Assembly (NCBI RefSeq): GCF_003430825.1
Contig: NZ_CP024047.1
Coordinates: forward strand, 2,046,001 to 2,110,000
Direction: 5' to 3'
Origin: Natrarchaeobaculum sulfurireducens
Lineage (GTDB): Archaea; Halobacteriota; Halobacteria; Halobacteriales; Natrialbaceae
DNA: 64,000 bases
Under the pieces are notes generated by a model. It saw only the letters and a list, made by a program, of their open reading frames with translations. It was not told the origin of the DNA and ran no database searches. Both the position numbers and the translations under genes were made by a program. Every line of letters starts with the position of its first letter. The first letter of the stretch is position 1. Of this stretch, positions 54,250-63,900 are shown piece after piece.

Positions 54250-54369
54250 GGCGACAGCGGTGAGTCGTCCGTCGGCGATAGCGACGGCTTGCCTATCGAC
54301 GGCAATGGTGGTTCGCCTGTCGACGGTACGAATGGCTCACCGGTCGACGGCAGCGACAGCTTACGACAC
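54250..54369. repeat. 24-bp x 5 degenerate tandem repeat
   Basis: Five consecutive 24-base units begin at 54250, 54274, 54298, 54322 and 54346, most starting GACGG or GGCGA and ending near GTC. In one plus frame they read as octapeptides such as DGNGGSPV and DGTNGSPV; on the minus strand as PSTGEPPL-like units. The unit length keeps the frame. The repeat lies between gltB and proS; no confident host gene is seen. Confidence 0.7.
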
Positions 54370-54478
54370 AGTGTCGACACGTCACAGCAAACAAAACCGT
54401 CGAACGGGCTCGAGAACCGTTTCGTCGGCCCAGCATCTCACATGGACTCGAGGGAGTCGCCTCGAGTGTCCGGACTCG

Positions 54479-55963
54479 TCAGTACGACTTCGCGAAGTAG
54501 GCGTACTGGTCGGCCGGCTCGCCACAGAACACACACTCGGTCCCCTCAGGCGGCCGTTCGGGTTCGCCAGCACTTCGGCCGCCCTTGTCGACTACCGGTT
54601 GCATGACGATCTCGGCGGAGACCTTCTCTTTGATATCGTCCTCTTCGGTCGAATCGCCACACCACGGCACCTTCACGTAGCCACCGTGTTTGCCGATCGT
54701 CCCCATGATCTCCTCGGGGGTGTCGGCCGTCCGGACGTTCTCTTCGAGGTTCTCCGCGGCGGTGTCGTACAGTTTGGTGAAGACCGTCTCGAGGTGTTCG
54801 TCGACGGCGTCGACGATCTCGTCACGGTCGGCGACGGACTGCTCGTTGTCCGGACGGTGGACGAGCGTGACCTCCCCGTCGTCGACCTCGTTCGGGCCGA
54901 TTTCGAGGCGGAGGGGAACGCCGTTCAACTCGTGTTCGTTGAACTTGAAGCCGGGGTTGCGCTCGTCGCGGTCGTCGAGTTCGACGCGGAAACCGGCCGC
55001 CTCGAGATCGTCGGCGATGGCTTCGGAGTACTCGAGGACGGCGTCCATGGTGTCTTCCTGCCAGATCGGGACGATAGCGATCTGCGTGGGTGCGATCGTT
55101 GGCGGGAGGACGAGACCCTGATCGTCGGAGTGAGTCATGATGAGCGCCCCCAGTGCGCGCCAGGACAGACCCCACGAGGTCGTGTAGGCGGTCTGTTCCT
55201 CTTCGTCTTCGTCGGCGAAGGTGATGTCGAACGCCTCCGCGAACGACTGGCCGAGATGGTGGCTCGTCCCACCCTGGACGGACTTGCCGTCGGGCATGAG
55301 CGCCTCGACGGTCGTCGTCGTATCAGCGCCGGGGAACTTATCGTGTTCGGGTTTCTTACCGCGCAAGACCGGTATCGCGAGCACCTCCTCGTAGACGCGG
55401 GCGTACTGGTCGAGGCGAGTCCAGACCTCCTCCCAGGCTTCTCCGTCCGTCGCGTGGGCGGTGTGGCCCTCTTGCCACATGAACTCCTTCGTTCGGAAGA
55501 ACGGCTTCGTCTCGGTCGCTTCCCACCGGACCACGGAACACCACTGATTGATCCGTAACGGCAGATCACGGTGGCTGCGGGTCCAGTCGGCCATAAACGG
55601 CGCGATGATCGACTCGCTGGTCGGTCGGACAGCGAGGCGCTCGTCGAGTTCGTTGTGGCCACCGTGGGTCACCCAGGCGACCTCGGGGTCGAACCCCTCG
55701 ACGATGTCTTTCTCGCGCTCTAAGAAACTCTCGGGGATGAACATCGGGAAGTAGACGTTGTCGACACCGGTCTGTTTGAACCAGCCGTCGAGGGCGTCCT
55801 GAATGCGCTCCCAGAGGGCGTACCCGCGGGGTTTGGTGACGATGAATCCGCCCATCGGCGCGTAGTCCGCAAGTCCCGCCTTCTGGACGACCTCGGCGTA
55901 CCACTCGCCGGGTTTGTGCGATTTCGACTCGGTGATCCCGAGTTCTTGACTCTCGTCGCTCAT
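54479..55963 (-). CDS. proS: Prolyl-tRNA synthetase, archaeal type
   Basis: A 494-residue class II aminoacyl-tRNA synthetase that charges tRNA-Pro in the cytosol. Motif 2/3 style segments are 'RPTSESIIAPFMADW' near 111, 'FRTKEFMWQEGHTAHAT' near 155, and 'HSDDQGLVLPPTIAP' near 278, followed by an anticodon-binding domain (about 285-400) and the C-terminal Zn-like domain with 'VKVPWCGDS' and 'TECVFCGEPADQYAYFAKSY'. This short form without the bacterial editing insert is typical of archaea and eukaryotes. It is presumably expressed from its own promoter upstream of 55963. Confidence 0.95.
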   Translation of the reverse strand: MSDESQELGITESKSHKPGEWYAEVVQKAGLADYAPMGGFIVTKPRGYALWERIQDALDGWFKQTGVDNVYFPMFIPESFLEREKDIVEGFDPEVAWVTHGGHNELDERLAVRPTSESIIAPFMADWTRSHRDLPLRINQWCSVVRWEATETKPFFRTKEFMWQEGHTAHATDGEAWEEVWTRLDQYARVYEEVLAIPVLRGKKPEHDKFPGADTTTTVEALMPDGKSVQGGTSHHLGQSFAEAFDITFADEDEEEQTAYTTSWGLSWRALGALIMTHSDDQGLVLPPTIAPTQIAIVPIWQEDTMDAVLEYSEAIADDLEAAGFRVELDDRDERNPGFKFNEHELNGVPLRLEIGPNEVDDGEVTLVHRPDNEQSVADRDEIVDAVDEHLETVFTKLYDTAAENLEENVRTADTPEEIMGTIGKHGGYVKVPWCGDSTEEDDIKEKVSAEIVMQPVVDKGGRSAGEPERPPEGTECVFCGEPADQYAYFAKSY

Positions 55964-56191
55964 TGCTTCGACACTCAGTCAGCGCACCCTTAAACCATAC
56001 GAAGGCCGCCGCTGCCCGTCGTCCATTCCATACAGCCGTGTCAGGGACGCTCACTGGAGCGTATCGGAACCGTCAACGAGAGCGTGAAGCGACGGCCCAC
56101 AGGGGCGTGGCGACCACGCGACCGAAACAACCCTGGACCGATTCCTTCCTGTTCTCACACACTTATGACGTTCGCTTACAACTGGTAGGAC

Positions 56192-57163
56192 ATGCGCGCC
56201 ATCGAGGTAACAGAATACGGAACCAGTGACGAACTCGAGCCCGTCGAGACCGACGTCCCCGAGCCGGGCCCCGGCGAAGTCCGGATCGACGTCGAGGCAG
56301 CAGGGATCAACTTCGCGGACATCATGCAACGCCGCGGCCTGTACCCCGGCGGACCCGACGCTCCGTACGTCCCGGGCATGGAGGCAGCTGGGACGATCGA
56401 TGCGACCGGCGAGGGCGTCGGCCTCGAGGAAGGCGACCGCGTCGTCGCGATGCTGAACACCGGCGGATACGCCGAGTATGCCACCGCCAACGCGCAGATG
56501 CTCTTTCCCATTCCCGAGGGGATGAGCTTCGAGGAAGCCGCCGGCTTCCCCGTCCAGTTCCTCACGGCTCACTCCTGTCTGTTCGAGTGGGGTGGCCTCG
56601 AGGAAGACGAGACGGTCCTCATCCAGGCCGCCGCGGGTGGCGTTGGAACCGCGGCCGTCCAGCTCGCGTCGAACGCCGGCGCGGAGGTCTTCGGCACCGC
56701 GAGTACCGAGGAGAAACTCGAGCTCGCGGCCGACCTGGGCTGTGACCACCCGATCAACTACACCGAGACGGACTTCCGTGAGGTCGTCGAGGCGGAGACT
56801 GACGCCGAGGGCGTCGACCTCGTTTTGGAGAGCGTCGGTGACGACGTCTTCGACCGCAGCCTCGACGCCATGAAACACTTCGGCCGGATGGTTACCTTCG
56901 GCGTCGCGAGCGGCGTCCCTGCCTCGGCCGAAAATCAGCGGCTGCTCTTCGAGAACAAGACCGTCACAGGGTTCCACCTCGGACAGGCCGCCTCCCACGA
57001 CCCGAGCAAGATCATGAAGGCTGTCCCCGAACTCACCCAGGGACTGACGAGCGGTGACCTCGAGGTCGTCCTCGGCGAGTCGTTCGCGCTCGAGGACGCA
57101 GCCGAGGCACACCAGTACATCGAGGATCGGAAGAGCTCGGGTAAGGTCGTCTTAACGCCCTAA
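56192..57163 (+). CDS. Quinone oxidoreductase (zinc-less MDR superfamily)
   Basis: A 323-residue medium-chain reductase. The GroES-like N-terminal domain opens with 'MRAIEVTEYGTSDELE' and lacks the catalytic Zn Cys/His set. The nucleotide-binding pattern 'AAAGGVGTAAVQLASNAGAEVFG' near 148-170 and 'RMVTFGVASG' near 230 match NADPH:quinone reductases. It probably does one- or two-electron reduction of quinones or enals in the cytosol. Start at ATG 56192 just after a short leader; the gap to divergent proS is 228 bases. Confidence 0.88.
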   Translation: MRAIEVTEYGTSDELEPVETDVPEPGPGEVRIDVEAAGINFADIMQRRGLYPGGPDAPYVPGMEAAGTIDATGEGVGLEEGDRVVAMLNTGGYAEYATANAQMLFPIPEGMSFEEAAGFPVQFLTAHSCLFEWGGLEEDETVLIQAAAGGVGTAAVQLASNAGAEVFGTASTEEKLELAADLGCDHPINYTETDFREVVEAETDAEGVDLVLESVGDDVFDRSLDAMKHFGRMVTFGVASGVPASAENQRLLFENKTVTGFHLGQAASHDPSKIMKAVPELTQGLTSGDLEVVLGESFALEDAAEAHQYIEDRKSSGKVVLTP

Positions 57164-57400
57164 GCCGAGAGTGAAGCGATACGTTCGATTGTGAACGGCT
57201 CGCGTCTCGGTGACCGCCTGATCGACGCCCGCCCATCGAACGCATGCTCGTACTCGAGGTGGAGTTCGATCGCTTCTGTCGTGCTATCTCTGGCAGCGGG
57301 CGAACGGGTCGACTTAGCCGAATATAAACGACCGGTCCCTTCCTGTGTCGCGAGAAAAACGTTCAGGTTGAATAGGTAATTCACGATCAGCTAGAGACGA

Positions 57401-60244
57401 ATGGCGTCGCTTCGTGTGCTGTACGTCGACGAGGAGTCCGCACTCGAGCCGGTTCGTCGGTACCTCGAGGAAGAAACCGAGGCCGCCGAGTTCGACGTGC
57501 AGACCGTGACACGTCCCGAGCACGCACTTCCGGCACTCGAGGAGGTTGACTGTCTTCTCTGTGGGGCTCCACTTCCCGACTCGAAACGAGGCGAGGGCGA
57601 CGCGCCGACGCTGGCTTTCCTCGAGCGAGTCAGAGAGCGGGATTCGTCGGTTCCCACCGTGGTGTTCGCTGGAGAAGAGGCGGGCGTAACCGTCACTGCG
57701 GCGTTCGAAGCGGGCGTAACTGACTACGTTCGAAAACCCGAGACGGAACCCCGACGTACAGCGGTCGGAAACGACCGCCAGCGGACGGATCAGGACGTCG
57801 GGGTCAATAGTGCGTCTTCGACGACCGGATCCGACAGTCGTCCCACTGCGGCGACGAACACAGTCGAAGCGCTCCCGGCGACCAGCCAGCAATACGAACT
57901 ACTCGCCCATCGACTCGTCGCCGGCGTCCAACCGCACGGAGAACGTGACTCCTCGCAGCCGACTGCCGAGGCAGCGATCGACCACGTTGCCGACGCCGTG
58001 TTCATCACCGACATCGACGGGACGATCGAGTACGCCAACGCCGCGTTCGAGCGGATCACCGGCTACGATGTCGATGACGCGGTCGGTAAGAACCCCCGGA
58101 TCCTCAAATCCGGCGAGCAGGACCAGACCTACTACGAACGACTCTGGGATGCGATCCTAGACGGGGAGGTGTGGGAAGAAGAGGTCGTCAACGAGCGACA
58201 GTCCGGCGAGCGGTACTACGCCCACCAGACGATCTCTCCGATCGTCAACGACGGTGCCGTCGAGAAGTTCGTCGCGGTCCAACGAGACGTGACCGACCGC
58301 CAACGGCTCGAAGCGGAGATCGAACGATCCGCCGAGACCCTCTCACAACTCCACGATTCGGCGTTCGGGCTGGACCAACCGATCGAGTCCAAACTCGAGC
58401 GCCTGCTCGAGACCGTCACCGAGTCGCTCGATCTTCCCATCGGATACGTCACACGGATCGACGACGGCACACAGGAGGTTATCGCGGCAGTGGGTGAACA
58501 CGAGACGATCGAGACGGGAGCGACTGATCCACTCGAGCGCACCTACTGTCGGCGAACTATCGACGCGGATGAGCCGGTCGTGGTAACTGACGCGGAGGCC
58601 GACCCCGAGTGGGGAGCTGATGCGGCGTTCGACAGGTTCGGCCTCAGCTGTTACATCGGCGCGAGGGTCCTCGTCGATGATGAGGTGTTCGGGACGGTCT
58701 GTTTCGCCGATTCGGAGCCAAGACAGCCCCACGTCGGTCGCGTACAGCAATCGACTGTCAAAGCGCTCGCCCAGTGGGTCGGCCGCGAACTCGAGCGGCG
58801 GCGCTACGAGCAGGATCTCGAACTTCAGTCGGCGGCGATGGAAGCGTCGATGGACGGGATCGCCATCCTCGATGGCGACGAATACGTCTACATGAACCAG
58901 GCCCACGCCGACGTCTTTGGCTACGACGTCGACGATCTCATTGGAACCACGTGGCATCAGTTATACGATACTGAAGAAATCGAGCGATTCGAGCACGAAG
59001 TGTTTCCACAACTCGTGGACGACGGCGAGTGGCGAGGTGAGACCGTCGCACAGAAGTGTGACGGCGGTTCCGTCCAGCAGGAGGTCACGCTCTCGCTGCT
59101 CGACGGCGACAAGCTCATCTGTACGACCCGAGACATCAGCGAGCGAAAAGCACGCGAACGCGAACTCGAGTTGGCACGGACCCAGCTCAGACAGGTCATC
59201 GACCTGGTTCCGGACCTGATCTTCGCGAAGAACCGCGACGGTGAGTACGTGCTGGCGAACGAAACCGTCGCGACGGTGTACGGACGACCGGTCGACGAGA
59301 TCGTCGGACGCACTGATGCCGAGGTGCTCCCGTCGGAAGCCGACGTGGCCTCGCTTTCGGCGGACGACGAGGCGGTGGGCGAGTCGATGGAGGCGACACA
59401 CGTTTCGGATGTGGAACTGACAGCAGCGGACGGGAGCACGCGCGTTCTCGAGACGACGAAGATTCCTTTCGAGGTCGCCGGAACCGGGGAGATTGCCGTG
59501 CTGTGGTATTCGCGTGACATAACGGAGGTTAAGACCCAACGTGACAGGCTCGATCTGCTCAATCAGGTCGTCCGTCACGACGTCCGTAACGACCTACAGG
59601 TGGTCCATGGTCGGGCCCAGTTGCTCGCGGATCGACTCGAGCGAGAGGGGCTATCCGATGTGGCAGTCCACGTCTCGGAAGTGCTCGAAGCCGCCGAAGA
59701 GGCGATCGAGTTGACCAAGACCGCACGCGATCTGACCGAGACGATGCTCGAGCGAACCGATGGTCCGGAGCAAATCCCGCTCGAGCCGCTGTTGTCGTCT
59801 GAAGCGGACTCCGTCAGTTCACGTTACGGGGACGCCCGGATCGATCTCGAGCGGCCAGTTCCCGACGTGACGGTGATCGCCGACGAGATGCTCGAGTCGG
59901 TCGTCGAGAACCTCCTCGTGAACGCAATCGTCCACAACGACTCGTCGAGACCACGGGTGGCGGTATCGGCAGCCGTCGACGACGACCGTGAGTGGGTCGA
60001 ACTCCGGATCGCCGACGACGGGCCGGGGATTCCCGACGACCGAAAGGAAGACGTCTTCGGGAAAGACGAGAAGGGGCTCGAGAGCCCCGGGACGGGACTC
60101 GGCCTGTATCTCGTCAGGACGCTGATCGACCAGTACGGCGGTGAGGTCTGGATCGAGGACAGAGACCGTCGAGTTCAGGGGGAGGATGCTGCGCCCGAAG
60201 GTAGCCTGGTCGTCGTTCGGTTGCGTATCGCGGCCGACGGCTAA
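57401..60244 (+). CDS. Multi-PAS/GAF histidine kinase with degenerate receiver-like N-terminus
   Basis: A 947-residue cytosolic sensor kinase. A receiver-like domain lies at about 4-115, but its phospho-site region reads 'DCLLCGAPLPD', so the acceptor Asp is replaced. Then come PAS (about 195-310), GAF (about 325-465), PAS (about 475-590) and PAS (about 600-715), a His-phosphorylation helix with 'VVRHDVRNDLQ' (His about 725), and an ATPase domain with N-box 'NAIVHND', 'DDGPGIP' and 'GTGLGLYLV'. No transmembrane helix. It probably integrates several internal signals; the partner regulator is unknown, though a single-domain regulator exists at 15126. Confidence 0.88.
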   Translation: MASLRVLYVDEESALEPVRRYLEEETEAAEFDVQTVTRPEHALPALEEVDCLLCGAPLPDSKRGEGDAPTLAFLERVRERDSSVPTVVFAGEEAGVTVTAAFEAGVTDYVRKPETEPRRTAVGNDRQRTDQDVGVNSASSTTGSDSRPTAATNTVEALPATSQQYELLAHRLVAGVQPHGERDSSQPTAEAAIDHVADAVFITDIDGTIEYANAAFERITGYDVDDAVGKNPRILKSGEQDQTYYERLWDAILDGEVWEEEVVNERQSGERYYAHQTISPIVNDGAVEKFVAVQRDVTDRQRLEAEIERSAETLSQLHDSAFGLDQPIESKLERLLETVTESLDLPIGYVTRIDDGTQEVIAAVGEHETIETGATDPLERTYCRRTIDADEPVVVTDAEADPEWGADAAFDRFGLSCYIGARVLVDDEVFGTVCFADSEPRQPHVGRVQQSTVKALAQWVGRELERRRYEQDLELQSAAMEASMDGIAILDGDEYVYMNQAHADVFGYDVDDLIGTTWHQLYDTEEIERFEHEVFPQLVDDGEWRGETVAQKCDGGSVQQEVTLSLLDGDKLICTTRDISERKARERELELARTQLRQVIDLVPDLIFAKNRDGEYVLANETVATVYGRPVDEIVGRTDAEVLPSEADVASLSADDEAVGESMEATHVSDVELTAADGSTRVLETTKIPFEVAGTGEIAVLWYSRDITEVKTQRDRLDLLNQVVRHDVRNDLQVVHGRAQLLADRLEREGLSDVAVHVSEVLEAAEEAIELTKTARDLTETMLERTDGPEQIPLEPLLSSEADSVSSRYGDARIDLERPVPDVTVIADEMLESVVENLLVNAIVHNDSSRPRVAVSAAVDDDREWVELRIADDGPGIPDDRKEDVFGKDEKGLESPGTGLGLYLVRTLIDQYGGEVWIEDRDRRVQGEDAAPEGSLVVVRLRIAADG

Positions 60245-60332
60245 CGTGGTGGGTCACAAACGGCCGACGGCATGGTTTGCACCCACGAATATCGAAGAGA
60301 CGGTGTGTCGGCTCGGTCGTCGAGACGGCGTT

Positions 60333-60860
60333 TCACCCGCGAGATCGCGTCGTCGAGCCGTCCGTGATCGGGACGTCCCACTCGAGATCGTGATCGACGA
60401 AGTCGGCTTCGTCTAGCGGGGGCCCACCTTCGAACGCGAACTCGCCGACGACCGTCCGTCCAGAAAGGACACCGGGGAGCCACAGTCGGTCGTCCTCCCA
60501 CATTTGATCGTAGGGGATCTCCTCGACTGAGAACCACTCCGGGCGTGCCTCGGGCGTCGTCACGGGCTCACCCTCGAAGCGGTCGGCCCGATAGACATGA
60601 CAGACCGTGTGGACGTCACCGTCGAGCCGGAACGTCAGTTCGGCTGCCTTCTCGAGTGCCGCCGGGTCGACCTCGAGGCCGACTTCCTCACGCGTCTCAC
60701 GAATTGCACACTCCCGTGGGGTCTCTTCGGCCTCGAGCTTGCCACCTGGGCCGTTGTACCAGCCTTCGCCGAGCCCGCGACGTTTCTCGATTAGCAGTAC
60801 CTCCTCTGGAGTCACGCCGTCGGTCCCCCGGAGCGGAAAACACAGCGTCGCCTCGGTCAT
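60333..60860 (-). CDS. MTH1-like NUDIX hydrolase (8-oxo-dGTPase type)
   Basis: A 175-residue NUDIX protein. The Nudix box, GX5EX7REUXEEXGU, is complete in the pattern 'GGKLEAEETPRECAIRETRE' followed by EVGL (residues 39-62). 'RRGLGEGWYNGPGGK' before it and 'MWEDDRLWLPGVLSG' after it resemble the MTH1/8-oxo-dGTP pyrophosphatase subgroup, so it may clean the nucleotide pool. Start at 60860 (MTEATLCFPL); a long frame upstream overlaps the helicase gene and is not part of it. Confidence 0.88.
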   Translation of the reverse strand: MTEATLCFPLRGTDGVTPEEVLLIEKRRGLGEGWYNGPGGKLEAEETPRECAIRETREEVGLEVDPAALEKAAELTFRLDGDVHTVCHVYRADRFEGEPVTTPEARPEWFSVEEIPYDQMWEDDRLWLPGVLSGRTVVGEFAFEGGPPLDEADFVDHDLEWDVPITDGSTTRSRG

Positions 60861-60930
60861 ATCTGCCCCTTGGTTCGACGACACATAAACCGTCGAGAAA
60901 TCGTATAGGACAGTGGATGTACCCGAGGCA

Positions 60931-63900
60931 TCAGTCGTCGCCGGTGCCCTCGAGCGCATCGATCTCGGAGAGCCCATACTCCGCAGGCGCACAGCCAAGC
61001 GAGCGGTGCGGACAGAACCGACAGTGGGCACCCGGCCTCGTCTCCTGATAGGACGGATCGTCGACGGCCTCGAGGGCGTCGCGGACGTCGTCCCATGCGG
61101 GTAACTCGGCTGGATCGAACAGTTCGACACCTGGGCCGTCGACGTCGCCCACGTAGACGTAGCCGGCGGCCACGATCGGTTCGTCGAACCGGTCGTTACA
61201 GGCTCGCACGTAGAGGGCGAGCTGAACGGCGTCTTCGGGGTCGATCCGCTCGGCGGTCGTCTTGTAATCGAGGACCACCAGTCCGTCGCCAGCTTCGCCT
61301 GCTGCCGCGTCGCTCGTGGGCAACCGACGAACCGAGTCGACGTAGCCGACGACGTCGCCCGCCAGCCCTGGTACGTCCGCGAGCGAAAACGGGAGTTCCG
61401 CAGCCAGCTGTGGCCACTCGGCGATGGGGGAGTCGACGGTCGGCGCGTGAGCCTCGAAATAGCGATCGACGCAGGCCAATAGTTCGTCACGAGACTCGAG
61501 GAGGCCCCGGGCCGTCAGCTGACGGACGGCCGCCTCGCGCCACTCCTCGCGGGTCCGGTACTCCCGGTAGAACGCCTCCTCGGCGACGTCGTGAAAAACC
61601 GTCCCGACGACTCGCGCGCTCGAGCGTCCGTCTGCCCGACGCCGACGTCCTGCCCCGGTCGGTTCCGGGTCGTCGATCGCTCGGACGACGTGCTCGAGGT
61701 AGTGTTTTCGCGGACAGGTCTCGTGGGTCTCGAGCGCCGAGTAGCTGTGATAGATCGCAGCCTCCAGGTCGGTTCGACTCGTGAGGGCTGTGAGTGGGAA
61801 CCGGACGGTGTCGGCAGACAGCGCCGAGAGCGACCGTCCGTTTGGGACGCGGATTGTCGGGACGTCACCGTCGACGTCGGCGACGCGTTCGCGGACGTCC
61901 GCCGCGTCGGCTGCCGGAAGCAACGTTTCCGTCCGGAGCAGCCGCCCCAGTCGGTGGACGGTCTCGATCGCCTCGCGCGTCTCGAGCGGTTCGATGGGGC
62001 GGTCGTCGTAGCCGGCGTAGTAAGTGATCGTTCCAGGGCTGGTCCCGGCCGAGCGGCCGATCTCGTCGGTCCGGTCGGCGACGCTTCGGGGGTAGGTTTC
62101 GCGGACGCGCTCGAAACTCGACCGCAGCGTCTCCCAGAGGTCCATCCGACGGCCGGTCACGGACCACTCGACTTCGGGAGCGAGACAGGCGTCGGCACTC
62201 GAGGCAGCGAGGTCGCCCTCCTCGCCGTCGTAGTCGTACGCCGAGCCGAAGACGAACAGGTGGTTTTCGGCGCGGGTGAGCGCGACGTGGAGGACGCGCC
62301 ACTCCTCGGCGACCGATTCGGCTTCGAGGTCGGCACACAGCGGCGACTGCACGTCCTCGGCGAGCGTCGCAGCGAGGAGTCGGTACCGGGCACGTTCGGC
62401 GTAGTCGCGGTCGACACACCACTCCTCATCCGAAAGATACGGGACGAGTACGGTGTCGAACTCGAGGCCTTTCGCCTGATGGACCGTCATCACGTCGACG
62501 CAGTCCTCAGAGCGCGTCCCCCGCGTTCGGTCGCTTCCGCTCCCGGCGAACAGCCGCTCAAGTGCGTCGACGAACTCGTCGGTCAGCCGCCTGATGATGT
62601 CGTCGCCTCCGTAAGCGTCGACGAACCGATCCAGCCGGTCGAGTTCCGCCCGCTCCTCGCCGGTGAGAAACCACTCGAGTCGCGTCAGCTCGCGAAACCG
62701 ACGCAGGAAGCCCGACAGCGGGTAGACGTCCCGTTGTTCGGACAGCATCTCGAGGTGGGTACGCGCCGTCTCGAGTCTGTTGGGGCGTTCGAGTGTCTCC
62801 GGATTCACGTCGAAGACGGCCTCGAACAGCGAGCCATCTCGACGCTGGAGCGTCCGGAGATCGGCCGCAGGAAGGCGGTACCGGTAGGTGAGTACCCGAC
62901 GGAGGTGGACGTCCGCGTCCGGATCGACGAGGGCGCGGAGGTACGACAGCAGGGTCTGGATCCCGGGTGCGACCGTGCCCCGTGGCGAGCCGGAGATCTC
63001 GTAGGGAATCTGGCGGTCACGAAGTGCCCCGGCGACGGCCTGGGCGTGACGGTTCGTCCGGACAATGACGGCGACGTCGGCCAGGTCACGTCTGGGAACG
63101 TTCGTCGCTTCGCCGTTGAGTAGCCGTGAGACGGTGGCGGCGACCTGATCGGCCGGATCACTCTCGAGGTCGTCGCTTTCGACCACGACGACGCGATCCG
63201 GCGGCCCGTCGGGGTCGTCGGGTTCGTCGACACACCAGTACTCGCCAGGTGTCCGCCCGTCTTCGCGGAGGGTCTTCGTCGACTGGCCGTCGTAGTAGCA
63301 GTGGTTCGTTAGGTCGAGAATTTCCTGGCGCGAGCGGAAATTGAGTTCGAGCGCGAGCGCTTCGTGGTCGTCGTAGACGTCCGCGAGCCGGTCTAGGCCC
63401 TCTCGATCGGTGCCTCGCCAGCCGTAGATGGCCTGGTCTTTGTCACCGATAGCGAGCAGTTCGGGACGGTCGGGGCCGTCGGTCAGCGCGGTGATGAGCG
63501 AGAACTGCGTCTCGTCGGTGTCCTGAAATTCGTCGCAGTACACCTGGTCCCATTCGGCGGTGAGTCCGTCGGCGATCCGCTCGGCTGTCGGCCGATCGAC
63601 CCCCGCTGGGTCGGGCTCACCGGCGACGAGGGCCGTCGCAGTCCGCACGAGTTCGTCGAAATCGAGCGCCCGTTCGGCCTCGAGGTGGGCGTGGTAGTCA
63701 GCGTAGACGTCGGCGTAGTGGCGGGCGAGCCGGAGGAACTCGACGTGGTGTTTGAGACGACCGAGCGGCGTCTGTTCGATGCGCGTCGTTGCCGTGCCAT
63801 GAATTTGGTTTCCGAACAGCGCCCTCGGCAGGTGTTTCGTCGTCGGGTCGTCGAGCGAGAGCGTCTCGATCGTCTTCGTCACGCACGTCTGGAGCGCGCG

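Larger units (their letters stand above)
53777..54478. other. 702-bp gltB-proS gap with promoter and tandem repeat
   Basis: The left 120 bases are AT-rich and hold the gltB promoter. 54250-54369 is a 24-bp x 5 tandem repeat, listed separately. Short frames cross the repeat on both strands (about 54205-54606 on plus, 54177-54380 on minus), but neither is a confident gene. Nothing else is recognised. Confidence 0.45.

Noticed and set aside
54177-54380. Sortase-type LPxTG surface signals on the minus strand (LPSTGEP units)
   Set aside because: The motif arises from the 24-bp repeat, appears several times, and lacks the following membrane helix and basic tail.
61591-63123. 510-codon plus-strand frame inside the helicase-nuclease gene
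   Set aside because: Antisense shadow; the minus strand carries all helicase motifs.
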